Source of the DNA: Silene latifolia
Lineage: Eukaryota; Streptophyta; Magnoliopsida; Caryophyllales; Caryophyllaceae
Direction: 5' to 3'
DNA length: 64,000 nt
Assembly (NCBI RefSeq): GCF_048544455.1
Contig: NC_133532.1
Span: 86,817,156-86,881,155, forward strand
A model generated the notes under the pieces. That model was not told the origin of the DNA and ran no database searches. It saw only the letters and a list, made by a program, of their open reading frames with translations. A program made the translations under genes and the position numbers. Within the stretch, counting starts at the first letter, position 1; each line of letters opens with the position of its first letter. This document shows, one piece after another, positions 44,494 through 57,299 of the stretch.

Positions 44494-47400
44494 AATTGGC
44501 TGCTGGAATGTTAGAGGTATTAATAGTATTAATAAACAATTAGATGTTAGGAGATTTCTCAACAATAATAATGTTGGTCTTTATGGTTTAGTTGAAACCA
44601 AAGTGAAGTTGCACGACTTCTCTAAGGTTCTGAATAATCTTGGTACACATTGGCAGGGTGTGAATAACAATGTGTTTCACCATGGGGGGAGAGTTTGGCT
44701 TATTTGGAATCCTGGTTTTTTCAGTGTTACTATCTTGTCTGTTGGCTCTTAAGCCATTTCTGCTAAGGTTGTTGAGAATGGGTCTGGAGATACATTCTAT
44801 TTCAGTGTTGTGTATGGTTTCAATGAGGATGATTTGAGAGGTGAGCTCTGGGATCACCTGTCTACTTTTCATGATAACTATCCTGGTCCTTGGGCTGTAT
44901 GTGGAGATTTCAACAATGTTCTGCATTTCAATGAGAGAATGGGAAGAGAGGTGACTTAGAATGAGGTTGCTGCTTTTAGGGAGTGTGTTGATTATTGTGG
45001 GTTGCAGGATTTAACTGGAAAAGGGGCCTTTTTTACCTGGAACAACAAGCAGAGTCCTTCTGTTAGGGGTTTCTCTAGGATTGATAGATTCCTTATTAAT
45101 GATGATTGGATGGCTAAGTACCCTGATGCTTATGTCCATTTCTTACCTGAAGGATTATTTGATCACAATCCTTCAGTGTGTTTCAGAAGACATGATAGAG
45201 TGCACAGAAAGCCTCCTTTTAGGTATTTTAATATGTGGAGTATGGATGAACATTTTGCTGAGGTAGTACAAACTACTTGGGCTACTAGCATTGATGGGAC
45301 TATGATGTATAATTTGGTTCAGAAACTTAAACTGCTGAAGACTCCTTTGAAAGCTCTTAATAACAATAGGTATTCTGATATTGAGAAGTCTGTGGGTGTG
45401 GCTAAGATGTTACTTGAGGATTTACAGAAACATATGCATGACAATCCTACTGATATGTCTATTTTGGCTGCAGAAAGGGAAGCAGCTGCTTCTTAATCAG
45501 TTAAGCAAAATGCAGCATAGCTATTTATCCCAAAAAGCTAAAGTAGAGTGGATAAATTTTGGGGATGAAAACACCAGATTTTTCCACTCACATTTAAGAG
45601 CTAGGCATATTCATAATAGGGTTATGACCATTAAGAACCAGGAGGGGGTGTTGTGTTCTACCCAGAGGATTTTGAGGAAGCCTTCTTGGCACAAGTCAGA
45701 CTACTACTCCTGTTCATGTTCCTACTGTTAGGACTGGGCCTACTATCCAAGCCTCACATGCTGATATTCTTCTAGCTCCTGTCACCACTGAGGAGATTAG
45801 AGATAGTATTTTTTCAATTCCTTCTACTAAGGCTCCAGGACCTGATGGCTATTCGAGTCAATTTTTTAAAGATGCCTGGGAAATTGTGGGGCCTGATGTC
45901 ATTGCTGCCATTCAAAATTTCTTTCATCATGATCAGTTGTTTAAGCAAGTGAACACTACTACTCTTACTTTGATCCCCAAAACTTCTCACCCAGAGAGTG
46001 TGCTTGAATTTAGGCCTATAGCTTGTTGTAACACAGTCTACAAAGCTATTGCCAAGATCCTTTGCAACAGATTGAATAAGGTTCTGCCTGAGATTATTAG
46101 TCCAAATCAAGGGGGGTTTGTGAAAGGGAGGAGCATTGTGGATAATGTTCTAATCTGTCAAGACCTGGTTAGACTATATAATAGGAAAGCTTCTTGTCCT
46201 CCTTGCTTAATCAAAATTGATCTAAGGAAGGCCTATGATTCTGTGGAATGGTCTTTCTTACAACAAATGCTTGAGGCTTTGAACTTTCCTCAAAAATTCA
46301 TTCAGTTGGTTATGGCCTGTGTTACCTCTCCTACTTATTCTCTTGCTATTAATGGGGGATTATTTGGATTCTTTCATGGGAAGAGGGGGCTTAGACAGGG
46401 AGATCCCTTGTCTCCACTGCTTTTCACCCTCTATATGGAATATCTGTCACGAATCTTAGGGGTGGTAGCACAGCAAGATGGGTTTAGATTTTATCCTTTA
46501 TGTGGACATATCAGATTAAATCACTTATTGTTTGTAGATGACCTCTTATTATTCTGCAAAGGAACTAAGCCTGTTATCATATGGATGCTCAGAGGTTTTG
46601 CTACCTTTTCTGCTGCTACTGGACTGCATTTGAACAAGGACAAGTCTGAGATATATTTCAATGGTATGTTAGCTGCCCATATGGATAATATCCTTCAGGT
46701 CTCGGGGTTTCATATAGGTACTCTACCTTTTAAGTACTTGGGTGTCCCTATTTCATCCAAGAAATTGACTAAATCTGAAGGTATGAAGCTAACTGAGAGG
46801 ATTGTTGCAAGAATCAGAGGTTGGAGTGCTAAATATCTGTCTTATGCTGGGAGGCTAACCCTTGTTCAGTCTGTCCTTACCACTCTTCATTCATATTGGG
46901 CTACTATTTTCTTGATACCTAAGGGTATTATGAATAGGATCAATGCCCTATGTAGAAACTATCTGTGGGGAGGCAAGGCTGACTATACTAAGGCTCCTAA
47001 TGTAGGGTGGGATATTTGTTGTATGCCAAAGACTGAAGGAGGTCTTGGGCTCAAGGATAGCTGTAGTTGGAATGTTGCTTTGTTGGGTAATGATGTGTGG
47101 TGGCTTGCTTCTAAAAAGGATCATATGTGGGTAAAGTGGGTAAATCATGTGTATATGAAAGGACAGCACTGGTCTGATTATCAAGCTCCTCCTGACAGCA
47201 GCTGGTCTTGGAGGAAAATCACTTTTATTCTACACAAATTTAAGCAAGCCTATACTAATGATAAATGGCTCAATTCTGATCTCCAATATACAGTGAAAGC
47301 AGGATATGATTGGGTGAGAGGAGTTCATTTAGTTGTCCCTTGGTCTCATCTGGTTTGGAATAAGCTTAACTTACCTAAGACATCTTTTATATGCTGGGCT

Positions 47401-47829
47401 ATTATGCATCATCGTTTACTTACCAAGGACAGATTGCTTAGAATGGGAATGACTGTGGACCCCTTGTATGAAATTTGTCAAGTCTGTTCCGAGGATCATC
47501 ACCATCTTTTTGTGGATTGCTCTTATTTTCTCTATTGTTTTAATTTACTTTTGGCTTCGTTGAGGATGACTGTGCAGCCTGCAAATGTGGTTCACTGGTT
47601 CTCTAATGCCAAGAATGTTTCCAAGCTGCAGAAGAGAGTTTTTGGTGCTGCCTATGTTGCTCTTCTATACCAGATTTGGATGTGCAGAAATGAGGCTAGA
47701 GTGTCACAGTTTGTTAAGAGACCTGAGGTTGTTGTGCAACAGGTGCTAAAGGATGTTAAGCTGAGGTTTCATCGGCTCAATATGAGCAAACTAAATCAGA
47801 GAGATAGCAGTTGGATTTTGAATTTATAG
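44486..47829 (+). pseudogene. LINE ORF2: endonuclease, reverse transcriptase, zf-RVT
   Basis: The ATG at 44486 lies in ATGGATAA, shared with the ORF1 stop. The N-terminal APE-type endonuclease is recognisable (CWNVRGIN, VETKVK, then AVCGDFNNVL and FTWNNKQ, DRFLIND). RT motifs are KAPGPDGY, LIKIDLRKAYDSVEW, RQGDPLSPLLF and the catalytic FVDD (FADD/YADD in most relatives), then KYLGVPISS. A zinc-type C-terminal domain (WNKLNLPKTSFICW, CQVCSEDHHHLF) ends with a stop at 47829; no RNase H follows. Breaks: TAA at 44750, TAG near 44959, frameshifts near 45490 and 45690. From 45886 to 47829 the frame is open (647 codons). Confidence 0.88.
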
Positions 47830-47943
47830 TTTTGATTTGATTGTATAGTTTCATATAGTTTTTTGTTTTAGCTTTAAAAACAGGATGTAACACATTTTGA
47901 GTTGATTCTAATATACTTAACCTTCCCCAAAAAAACTTATTGG

Positions 47944-48216
47944 GTTTTGTTCTAGGGTGCATATTGAAGGAGATCTTCTAATTTGAAGATTTGTTCTAGG
48001 AGGATCATCCATCTTTTATTAGCACAAGAAAAATCTAGATAGGTGATCTAGATTGTGCCCATATTACCATCAAAATCAATGTAAGGAAATTGTATTTCCT
48101 TAATTTTTATTATTATGCTTTTATATTTGCATACATGTTACATAGATCACATAAAAATGAATTATCAGATAATTTGATTTTAATTAGAGAGTCTAATATG
48201 GATTTATGATCTTTCA
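47944..48216 (+). mobile_element. Copia-1 left LTR, third segment
   Basis: Matches 55843-56114 of the right LTR; ends ATCTTTCA and is followed by the PBS TGGTATCAGAAC at 48219-48230. Confidence 0.9.
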
Positions 48217-50153
48217 AGTGGTATCAGAACTTAGGCTTGTAATTTGCATGTTGATTTTAAGCATATTAAACAAATTATGAGATAATTTAAAAAACTGAAA
48301 AATTGTGTTAGAAGAGGTCTTAGCATTAAATTTTTTGGGCATGCATACCTACTGAACTCAAAAGGTTTGTGGTAAAATTTGGTGATTTGTGAAGTTATTT
48401 TGTTATATTTAATGATTTTTGGTAGAAAACCGAGTCAAAATTGCCGTATTTTGGTTAAGAGTTAATTAAAAATAGTTAAAGGTTGATTCGGGTCATGAAA
48501 TTTTTATATTGTTTCATTCATATTTTCTACAGATTATATATAAAATTTCAAAGTTTTGTTTGAAGTTTTGCATGTTTATTGATTTTATGAGATAAAAGTC
48601 GATAAAAGTGAATTAAATTAATCATAATTTTGAAACGGATGTTTCTGCCCTTGATAAATTTATGTACATTTAAAAATATTATTTAAAAGTTAAAAGTGAA
48701 ATTTAAAATGTAATTTCACCTTGTTTTGATGTTAATTGCTTTTAGCGGTTAAAAATCGATCTTTTTCTTCATAAATTTTATCCGAAACCTTTGGGCATTT
48801 TTCTTACATTTTGGTGTTCTTTGGAGTGTTCCAGAATACTCAAAATTTTCAGTTTCAATTTTTAGTAATATTTTCAATTATTTTGGATTTATTACTTTAA
48901 AGTTATGATTTTACCGATTAAATTAGCAAGTATCACCAAATCAAACTAATTATTCATCATTAAATTAGTGAGCACTAATTTTTGAGGTCCAAAATAGTTT
49001 AGATAATTAGTTTGGACTTAAATGAGATTTAAGAGTTGATTATTGATTTTTACAAGTTAAAAATCGATTAAATTCACAAAACCGAGTAAGATACCAACAA
49101 TTGATTGATAGGGCGATTTTGGCATCATTTTACAGCATTGTAAGCATATTTATTTATGTTGAATGAATGATTTTCATTTATTTAAAGTATTTATTTTGTT
49201 GTACCTAGTATGGCCTACTCTTTTTTAATCGTTATTACCCGAAATGAATGGGAATAGCGATTTGTTTGTAATTTAAATACGATCTCGTATCGTCGGTTTG
49301 TAATTAATTAATAGTTTTATTTTTTTTATTAATTAATGTATAATAGAAAAAGCTATGTAATTTAATTGCAATAGTTATTTTTACCGGCGTTTCCAAAAGA
49401 CGGATTTACAACGAGACGGAGTCTATTTTTGGAATGGTGTTCCAAATCCCATAAGAAGGAGCCACTTTTGGAATGAAGAGGCAAGGGACCAAGGAGTTGG
49501 TTTCCGATATGTAATAGTCTTGTTTTTTATTAACTAGGAGGCCATACTAGGATTATTCATATGCTTGCTTGCTTTTATTTTTCCGCGCATGCCAAAATCG
49601 TCATTCACATGCATTTTATTTTCGCGGTTGTCAATTCACGTCATTTACATTCACCGACTTAGTTCATTTATAGGGAATTTATGACTAAATTGACAAGATC
49701 TCTCACATAACTAATATTGAGATTAGCCTTACCAATTAGTAACACCTATGAATCCCTGGTCATTAGAGCCACGCTCGCCCAAGCAGGGTGTTCTCTTTTT
49801 ACCTCGGGTAAGTAGGGTGGTAAGCGATTATCGCGCGCCAAAGTTGGTTGGACTCAATGGTTTATAACACGGTCTTGTATTCCGGGGCTAGTAGATGGAT
49901 TTAAGGAAATTCGTCAACCAAGAGTTCTAGAGGTAGAATTAGTCAACCGTTGACATACCGAATTTACACGATTATGGGATGTTTCGCCCAAGCGATGCTC
50001 ATATTTGTTTAAAATTTGGGTCTTGGAATCATTTATATAATTTAGTGGGAGATCATTATATAAATGTTGGAACTTGTTAAAGATGTTTCACAAGTATAAT
50101 TAAAACAACGAATGTTAATATTTCCTTATTTTGTTGTAGCATTTTAATTCGCA
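48217..50153 (+). other. Copia-1 leader between PBS and gag
   Basis: 1.9 kb of AT-rich sequence without ORFs. Its last part (49890-50080, with GTCAACCAAGAGTTCTAG and TAGTGGGAGATCATT) is homologous to the copia-2 leader. There is no TCGATCGA cluster, unlike copia-2. Confidence 0.6.
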
Positions 50154-51119
50154 ATGGCAACTTCATCAACTCCATCGACTACTACACTAGGCAAAGATTC
50201 ATGGCTAAGGTCCGTAATGGACAAATATATCTTAAAAGATGACGGTAGTAACTTTCTTGAATGGGAATCCAACATCAAAAGTGTCGCGTTGTCCGACAAC
50301 GTGCTCACTTACTTGACCGATGCCCCTCCAATCGAGCCCGGTCCAAGGGCTTCATTGGTGGTGCGGACCGCCTATGATCACCATGTGAGGATGTCGAATG
50401 ATATTATTAATGTGTTGATATGGTCGATGTCCACAAAGTTCAAGCTTTCATGCATTTCTTTGAATGTGTACGAGATATTCACTCGTATGTCTACTATGTT
50501 TTCACAAAAACCCAAAGTCTGCCAATACGAAGCGGCGGCACGCTTCTTTGAAGCAAAGCTTGAGAGGGGCCAAAAGGTTGGTCCCCATGTACTCAAAATG
50601 GTCGAGTAAGTCAACACCTTGGAGCGTCTAGGGTGTGACATTCCTACAACTCTTGTGGTGGATCGCATCCTCCACTCACTTCCTTCCAAGTTTGCCCATT
50701 TTAGGGTAAACTATAACATGAATGGCATGGATACGAGTTATCATGAAATTCATGTACTCCTCACCCAAGCGGAGAGGGATATGGAAGCTACTGAGAGTGA
50801 AAAAGGGGATGTTCTAACCATGAAGTTAAAGAACATGTCCCTTGGAGTTAAGAAGGGAAAGGGGAAGGAAAAGTTCCAATTCAAGAAATCGTCAAAGAAA
50901 CAAGACAAGGGAAAGGGGAAAGCCATTGAGAATGGCAAACCCAAGGAAAAGAATATCAAACTCTCTGAGGCCGAATGTTTCCATTGTAATGGGAAGGGGC
51001 ATTATAGGAGGAGTTGTCCCAAATACTTGGAGGACCTCAAGGAAGGGCATGTGACGCCTATTGGTATGATTTCCTTTCTCTATGTGAGAGACGTTAATTA
51101 TGCTTGCACTTCCACTTGA
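50154..51119 (+). pseudogene. gag: Copia-1 gag
   Basis: Starts MATSSTPSTTTLGKDSW at 50154. The gag region (DDGSNFLEWESNIKSVAL, CQYEAAARFFEAKLERGQ) is interrupted by TAA at 50607 in frame and resumes at 50619 (MERLGCDIPTTLVVDRILHS). A Lys-rich linker precedes the CCHC knuckle CFHCNGKGHYRRSC at about 50975-51016. A TGA at 51117-51119 sits just before the protease active site VLDTGYGSH, in place of the Trp codon found in copia-2. The domain order and knuckle are those of copia-2, with clear sequence divergence. Confidence 0.87.
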
Positions 51120-52160
51120 GTACTAGATACCGGATATGGTTCTCACATTTGTAATCATTTGCAGGGCTTAAGGGACGTGCGAGCACTAGCAAAAGGTGAT
51201 GTGGATCTCCACATGGGCAATAGAGCTAGAGTAGCGGCCGTTTCCGTGGGGACCTATGTACTCACTTTAGCTAGTGGTCTAGAGTTGTATTTAAATAAGT
51301 GTTATTTTGTACCAACTTTAACCAAGAACATCATCTCCATTTCCGCGTTAGACGCGGAAGGCTTTTGTTTTATGATTAAGGACAATTGGTGTACTTTTTC
51401 ATTGAATGATATGGTTTATGGCAAGGCAATTTCAATTAGAGGCATTTATGTTTTAAATGATGTTAATGACGTTTATCATGTGGAACCTAAAAAGCTCAAA
51501 ATGGGTGATCCAAATGAATCCTACCTTTGGCATTGTCGTTTAGGTCACATAAACGAAAGACTCATTAAGAGACTTGCTTCATCAAAAGGGCTCAAACCAT
51601 TTGATTTCGAATCTTATGGTATATGTGAGTCTTGCCTTTTAGGCAAGATGACTCGTGCACCTTTTGCGGGAAAAGGGACACGAGCTAGTGAGGTTTTGGC
51701 TCTCATACATACGGACGTGTGTGGACCATTAACCATCACCGCTAGTGGAGGTTTTCACTACTTCATTACTTTTACTGATGACTTGAGTAGATATGGGTAT
51801 GTCTACTTGATGAAGAACAATAGTGAAGCTTTTGACAAGTTCAAGGAGTTTTAGAATGAAGTAGAGAACCAATTGGTTAAAAAGATTAAGACACTACGAT
51901 CCGATCGTGGTGGTGAATACCTAAATTCTAAATTTGATTCACACCTGAAAGATTCTGGTATAGTATCACAATGGACTCCTCCTGGCACACCACAATTAAA
52001 TGCTGTAGCAGAAAGGAGAAAAACTTTACTAGATATGGTTCGGTCTATGATGAGTCTAACCGAGCTTCCTGATTCGTTTTGGGGTTTTTCTCTCTTGTCC
52101 CTCATTTGTCATTCATGCGAATTTGAGGTTGCGAAGCGTACGTCAAGATAAAGTCTGACA
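51120..52160 (+). pseudogene. Copia-1 protease and integrase
   Basis: The protease starts at VLDTGYGSHICNHLQGL (51120) and continues to about 51360 (LYLNKCYFVPTLTKNIISI). Integrase follows: LWHCRLGHINERLIKRL and CESCLLGKMTR (zinc region), HTDVCGP (first Asp), FITFTDDLSRYGYVYL, TAG at 51852, then LRSDRGGEYLNSKFD (second Asp) and QWTPPGTPQLNAVAERRK (Glu in AERR). The frame is lost after about 52100, where part of the integrase C-terminus is missing. Confidence 0.87.
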
Positions 52161-53786
52161 ATAAACTTGCACCCAGGTCTGACAAATGTCTTTTTGTAGG
52201 TTATCCAAAGGAAACACGTGGCTATTACTTCTACAATAAAAACGAGAACAAAGTGTTTATGGCTCATGCTGATGTCTTCCTAGAAAAGGAGTTTATTTCT
52301 AGAAGACAGAGTGGGAGAAAATTTGAACATGACGAAGTTTGAGAGCCACAAACCGAGAATGAGGTAGAGGAGAACGTGGAGGATAACGTTCCCTCCTCCT
52401 CTGCAACGGTGATCATTCCTAGAAAGTCAAGTAGGATTTCAAATCCACCTGACCGCTACCTTGGTAACATCAAAGAGGATGGTGTTTTGTTGCTTTTGGA
52501 AAGTGACGAACCCACTACCTACAAATCGGCCATGTCTAGTCCCGACTCCTCGCTTTGGCTAGAAGCCATGTAGTCCGAAATGGATTCCATGTACAAGAAC
52601 TAAGTATGGGACTTGGTGGATTTACCTGAGGAGTGAGACCCCTTCAGTGTAAATGGATATATAAAATTATGCTCAGCGTAGATAAACATATAGATGTTTA
52701 CAAAGCTAGATTGGTGGCAAAAGGTTTCACCCAAGTTCATGGTCTACACTATGACGAAACTTCGCTCCAGTCGCTATGCTTCGGTCCAGTAGGATAATCT
52801 TAGCGGTTGCCGCGTTTCATGATTATGAGATTTGGCAAATGGATGTCAAAACCGTCTTCGTGAATGGGATTCTAGAAGAGGAAGTGTACATGATACAACC
52901 TGAAGGTTTTGAGGATACATCTAACCCTAAGAAAGTGTGTAAGCTCAAGAAGTCTATCTTTGGTCTTAAACAAGTATCTCGGAGTTGGAATCATCGCTTT
53001 GATCATGTTATTAAACAATACGGTTTCACTCGAAGTGTGGAAGACCCGTGTTTATACATGAAGCTTAGTGGGAGTAAGGTTGTATTCCTTGTCCTATATG
53101 TGGATGACATATTGCTCATCGGGAATGATATCCCATCGCTCACTTCCGTTAAGGAGTGGCTAGGGAATCACTTCCATATGAAGGACTTGGGAGAGGCACA
53201 ACAAATCTTGGGTATCCGGATCTATAGAGATAGGTCCAAGTGGATACTAGCATTGAGTCAAGAAGCTTATATTGACAAAGTGATTGACCGGTTCAATATG
53301 AAAGACTCCAAGAGAGGATTTCTACCTATGGGCCAAGGAATTACTTTGAGCAAGTCATTGTCTCCCTCTACCCCTAAGGAGATTGAACACATGAAGACCG
53401 TCCCTTATGCTTCCGTTGTTGGGTCTATCATGTATGCTATGATTTGCAGTCGTCTCGACGTTGTGTATGCCTTGAGCATGACAAGTCGTTATCAAGCCAA
53501 GCCTGGTGAGAGTCACTGGATAGCCGTAAAGAACATCCTTAAGTACTTGAGAAGGACTATGGATTCGTTCTTAGTGTTTGGAGGAGAAACTGAGTTGCGA
53601 GTAAGTGGTTACACGGACACAAGTTTCCAAACCGATCGGGATGATATGAAATCCCAATCCGGCTATGTGTTTATGCTAAATGGAGGAGATGTTTGCTGGA
53701 AGAGCTTCAAGCAAAGCGTTACCGCGGATTCAATAATAGAGGTTGAGTACCTTGCAACGTCTGAGGCTGCAAAGGAAGCTGTTTAG
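52161..53786 (+). pseudogene. Copia-1 integrase C-terminus, linker and reverse transcriptase
   Basis: 52161-52370 encodes the integrase C-terminal region in broken frames (SDKCLFVGYPKETRGYYF-like). 52376-52573 is the linker ending EPTTYKSAMSSPDSSLW, then TAG. The RT proper spans 52600-53300: ARLVAKGFTQVHGLHYDE, a frameshift near 52765, then the long frame 52776-53786 with MDVKTVFVNGILEEEVYM, the catalytic YVDDILLIGND (about 53098), the C-terminal RT segment and the start of RNase H (GYTDTSFQTDRDDMKSQSGYV). Confidence 0.88.
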
Positions 53787-54084
53787 ATTCGGCAATTCAT
53801 GGGGGACTAGGAGTAGTCCATTCCGCCAAAGATCCGATCACTCTATATTGTGATAACAGTGGGGCTATTTTTCAAGCCAAAGAGCCGAAGTCTAATAACA
53901 AATCTAGACACATTGAAATAAATACCATGTATTTAGAGATTATGTGGAAAGGAAGGAAATAGACATTTGTAAGGTTGGGACAGACGATAATATTGCTGAT
54001 CCTTTAACCAAGCCTTTATCAAAGGCTAAGCATGATGGTCATGTCATCGCAATGGGATTGAGACGAGTACCAGATTTTCTTTAG
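53787..54084 (+). pseudogene. Copia-1 RNase H C-terminal part
   Basis: After the TAG at 53784-53786 the RNase H remnant continues in shifted frames: TLYCDNSGAIFQAKEPKS and SRHIEI near 53840-53920. The end LTKPLSKAKHDGHVIAMGL then runs to a stop at 54084. It preserves the middle segment that copia-2 has lost. Confidence 0.8.
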
Positions 54085-54882
54085 ATTTTGGATATGTAAT
54101 AATTGGATAGTGTATCTCTTTTTATGTATATGATAATCACATTCATTGTTTAAGCATTCATTTATGAATTTTTTATTTAGTGTGACTAAATTTTTAATAC
54201 CTTGTTTATCTGAATAAGTTATGGAGACAATGTTGAACACTATTCAAGTGAATACGATGAACATTGTATTTTGTCCCAAGTCCCTTAATAAGGTGACGTC
54301 TCGGAGTGACTAGATTGTAAGTCGATTGATGGTTGTTCAACACCATGAGGTCATACGTGATGACTAGTCGATTACATAGACAGAGTGTGTGACACTTTGC
54401 CGGACATTGACCATTTAGAGAGTCCCTTAGTTCTATTATAGACGCCTGGTTGTGGCAGGGATCCCTAAGATGTTCCTATGAGTCGATTCTTTTGACTGGA
54501 GACTATTATCTAAGTCAGTCCAGTTTCCGAGTGACTTCGGTTTTTGTCCTAGATCGTACCGTGAAAGGAGGCCAAAGGACATCTTCTGAGTCATGATGAT
54601 CTGTATTGGGCAAAGATAGATATGGCATACAGGAATTGTCCACCCACGTGGGGTAACCATATCTCAAGGCCACTCGATGAGTTGTGACTATAAATGCGTG
54701 GCCATACTCGGAAATAATCTGTGGGAGATTTTTCAGGTCTAGTAGTCACACTCCCGATCGAGAAAATCTCTCGCAATATGTTCATGTGCAAGTGCGACCT
54801 GAATGAGACCTTACATTGAGTGGGAGATTAAAACGGACAAGAGAATTGGTAGCGCACACCTTGTGTCGGACAAGTGGGAGAT
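54085..54882 (+). other. Copia-1 3' untranslated region and polypurine tract
   Basis: Non-coding; homologous in patches to the copia-2 3' UTR. Ends in CTTGTGTCGGACAAGTGGGAGAT directly before the LTR: a small hairpin plus purine tract as in copia-2 (written here as a 23-base tract, 54861-54882, of which AAGTGGGAGA is the purine part). Confidence 0.65.
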
Positions 54883-56114
54883 TGTTGGAGTTAGTGTCCT
54901 CCACAATAGTGCGTTTACATAATAAATCTTATTAAAGGAATATCATCAGGATATTTATTATTTGATCCTCATCAGTTGATTAACGTAAATCGATAACGGT
55001 TGGCTGACTAGAGTTTAACGTTATTGTCGTGAGACGGCGGTGATCAACTGACCCCTTTCGGTCACACCTAAAGGAACGAACCCCAATTGACAACTAATTA
55101 GTTGTATGATATATAATTTATTTAGTCCCTTGATTTATTGACAAAAAGGTTAGTCGATCCTTTTTAGAGAGCTTTTGAGTTGCGAACTCGAGGCGTCGCA
55201 GTTATTATTTAATTAATGCGATAATTGAATGAGACGGGCTTTAGTTAATTAATTGTTAATTCACTAAAATATTACTAATTGATTAATGTGATTAATATTA
55301 GTACTTAAATAATATGTGTAGCGGTACACATATATTTACGGAGTGTTTTGGACTAAATTTATTGGGAAGCATTTAAACATAAAACGATGTTTAAAGTAAA
55401 ATTACACGTATGTGTGCGACAAATATAAGAACCGATATGGACCTGTAAATGGGACATTGGACCGTGTAAATGGAAGATTATAAACATAATCATTATACTT
55501 ATGACTTTGATTTATCCCATCAACTTTTGTTCAATTTAATGCACAATGACAATTGGACATAAAATAAAGCTAAATCTCTCCCACACTCCACACTCCACAC
55601 TCCACCCTTACCAACCGTCCTCTCCCTTCCATATAGACCAACAATTTTGTTCTTTTATTGACTACTCACGTGGCATATTTTGCATGTAAATAAAAAGTTG
55701 GTTTATCTCTCTAAAAATTAATATACATCACTTACTAAGATTGTTTGTAACCAAAAATAAATACTAAGTGTATTAATATTATTTACATATTATCAAGGGT
55801 AGATTTAACAAGTATCTAGTTAATACTTGTTAAATTATTGGGTTTTGTTCTTGGGTGCATATTGAAGGAGATCTTCTAATTTGAAGATTTGTTCTAGGAG
55901 GATCATCCATCTTTTATTAGCACAAGAACAATCTAGATAGGTGATCTAGATTTTGCCCATATCACCATCAAAATCAATGTAAGGAAATTGTATTTCCTTA
56001 ATCTTTATTATTATGCTTTTATATTTGCATGCATGTTGCATAGATCACATAAAAATGAATTATGAGATAATTTGATTTTAATTAGAGAGTCTAATATGGA
56101 TCTATGATCTTTCA
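54883..56114 (+). mobile_element. Copia-1 right LTR (intact)
   Basis: 1,232 bp, TGTTGGAGTTAGTGTCC to ATCTTTCA, followed by TTCCC. It serves as the empty-site reference for the two insertions in the left LTR. Divergence from the left LTR pieces is clearly higher than between the copia-2 LTRs. Confidence 0.93.
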
Positions 56115-57299
56115 TTCCCGCGTCCCCAAACAAGGCTATCGTGAAGAAGGGAATAGCCTCTCAGGTTATTGAGGAGGACGATAATGAAATGTGGGGATTC
56201 CAAACTTTGAATGCCCTAACCGACGAATCAGCACCCATTGATTGTGACCCGTTCTCCAACTTCACAGTCAATCGCATTTTGATGCGCCAGGGTATTTCCG
56301 GGGCCTACCCCTCAACCCGCTGAAGAGCACCTTGCCTCCTATGAAACAGGCCAAGGTCCCTAACATCCCCTTCGGGCTACGCTATGAGCCAACCGATGAA
56401 TACATCTAGGAGATGAACCTCCTAATACGGTAGCGCAAAAAGCACGGAGTCATCCTTCGTCCCTACCATTTGACTCTCAACGTATACTTCATCCCCGAGG
56501 GAGGATTCGAGCTCCACAACGGCTTTCTTGAGCCAACCTATGACCCCGTAACTAAGGTCAGACACCCAGGCATAGAAGTCTTTCAAGACTGCTACTTCAT
56601 CTCCGACAACACCAAAGCTGCATCGACCAAATCTGAGTAGACCCCATGCCTCGACGGACAAGCGGTTAGTCTCCTCTTTGGAGAAGACAATATCAAGCAC
56701 CTCGGCTATGAGAGCCTCATCAACATCGCTCTACTGATTAACCAGTTCGATCCCACCGCCTTAATCTCTGATACTGACCCAGAGAAAGCTACCCAAGGCT
56801 GGAGGAAAGCAGTCAAGTTGACCGATCGCCAAGGCCGCATTCTCAAAATCACGACCGGGGAAGGCACTATGTTCAAAGAGGGAAGTGAAGAAGAGTCTGA
56901 GTCCGAGTCAGAGTTAGATTCTGTCTTTGCTCCTAGCACTCCTGATGTCCCGATCAAGGTCCCATTTCCACTATTTTATCACAAACTTGTGGCTGCTTCA
57001 GAGGCTGCGTCAACTAAGGTTATCCCCACTCCCATGGAAGGTAGCAACCTGGAGCTTGTTCCAGGGGCCACCTCCTCTGTTGTGTCGCCTCTGACTGCCT
57101 ATGAGATGTCTATCATATCCGAGTTTTTCGCCCTAGTCGACCTAATGAACGCTAAGTTTGCTTATGACTCGTCTCAATTTAACTACAATGCAATTCTGAA
57201 CGAATATGAGGAATTTGGCTTGAGTGACTACCCACCTCACCTAGCTAAAGAACTTGACAAACGAGAAGATAGGACCCCCATCATTGAGGAGACTTAACC
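56115..57299 (+). pseudogene. Outer Ogre: protease-RT linker, frameshifted
   Basis: Continues the outer element after the copia-1 excision point. The frame 56141-56323 (ASQVIEEDDNEMWGFQTL, FTVNRILMRQGISG) shifts near 56315 to KQAKVPNIPFGLRYEPTDEYI, with stops at about 56407 and 56638. 56640-57296 is open (KATQGWRKAVKLTDRQGR, a Glu/Ser-rich stretch, NYNAILNEYEEFGLSDYPP). Such a linker between protease and RT is common in Tat elements. No catalytic motif is seen. Confidence 0.7.

Larger units (their letters stand above)
43112..47936 (+). mobile_element. L1-type LINE, TSD TTATTGG
   Basis: A plus-strand non-LTR element between TTATTGG copies at 43105-43111 and 47937-47943, ending in a short A-tract (CCCCAAAAAAA). 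It has a 5' UTR, ORF1 with a zinc knuckle and ORF2 with endonuclease, RT and a C-terminal zf-RVT region. The near full length suggests little 5' truncation. The 5' boundary lies in a run of T (43112-43125), so the exact start is uncertain by several bases. Confidence 0.88.
32238..56114 (+). mobile_element. Ty1/copia retrotransposon 'copia-1', TSD TTCCC
   Basis: Bounded by TTCCC at 32233-32237 and 56115-56119. The right LTR is intact (54883-56114, 1,232 bp). The left LTR is in three pieces (32238-33133, 43052-43111, 47944-48216) that sum to about 1.23 kb once the Mutator-like element and the LINE are removed. The PBS TGGTATCAGAAC lies at about 48219 and the gag-pol remnants at 50154-54084. The domain order PR-INT-RT-RNH defines Ty1/copia. 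Several in-frame stops make it non-functional. Confidence 0.9.
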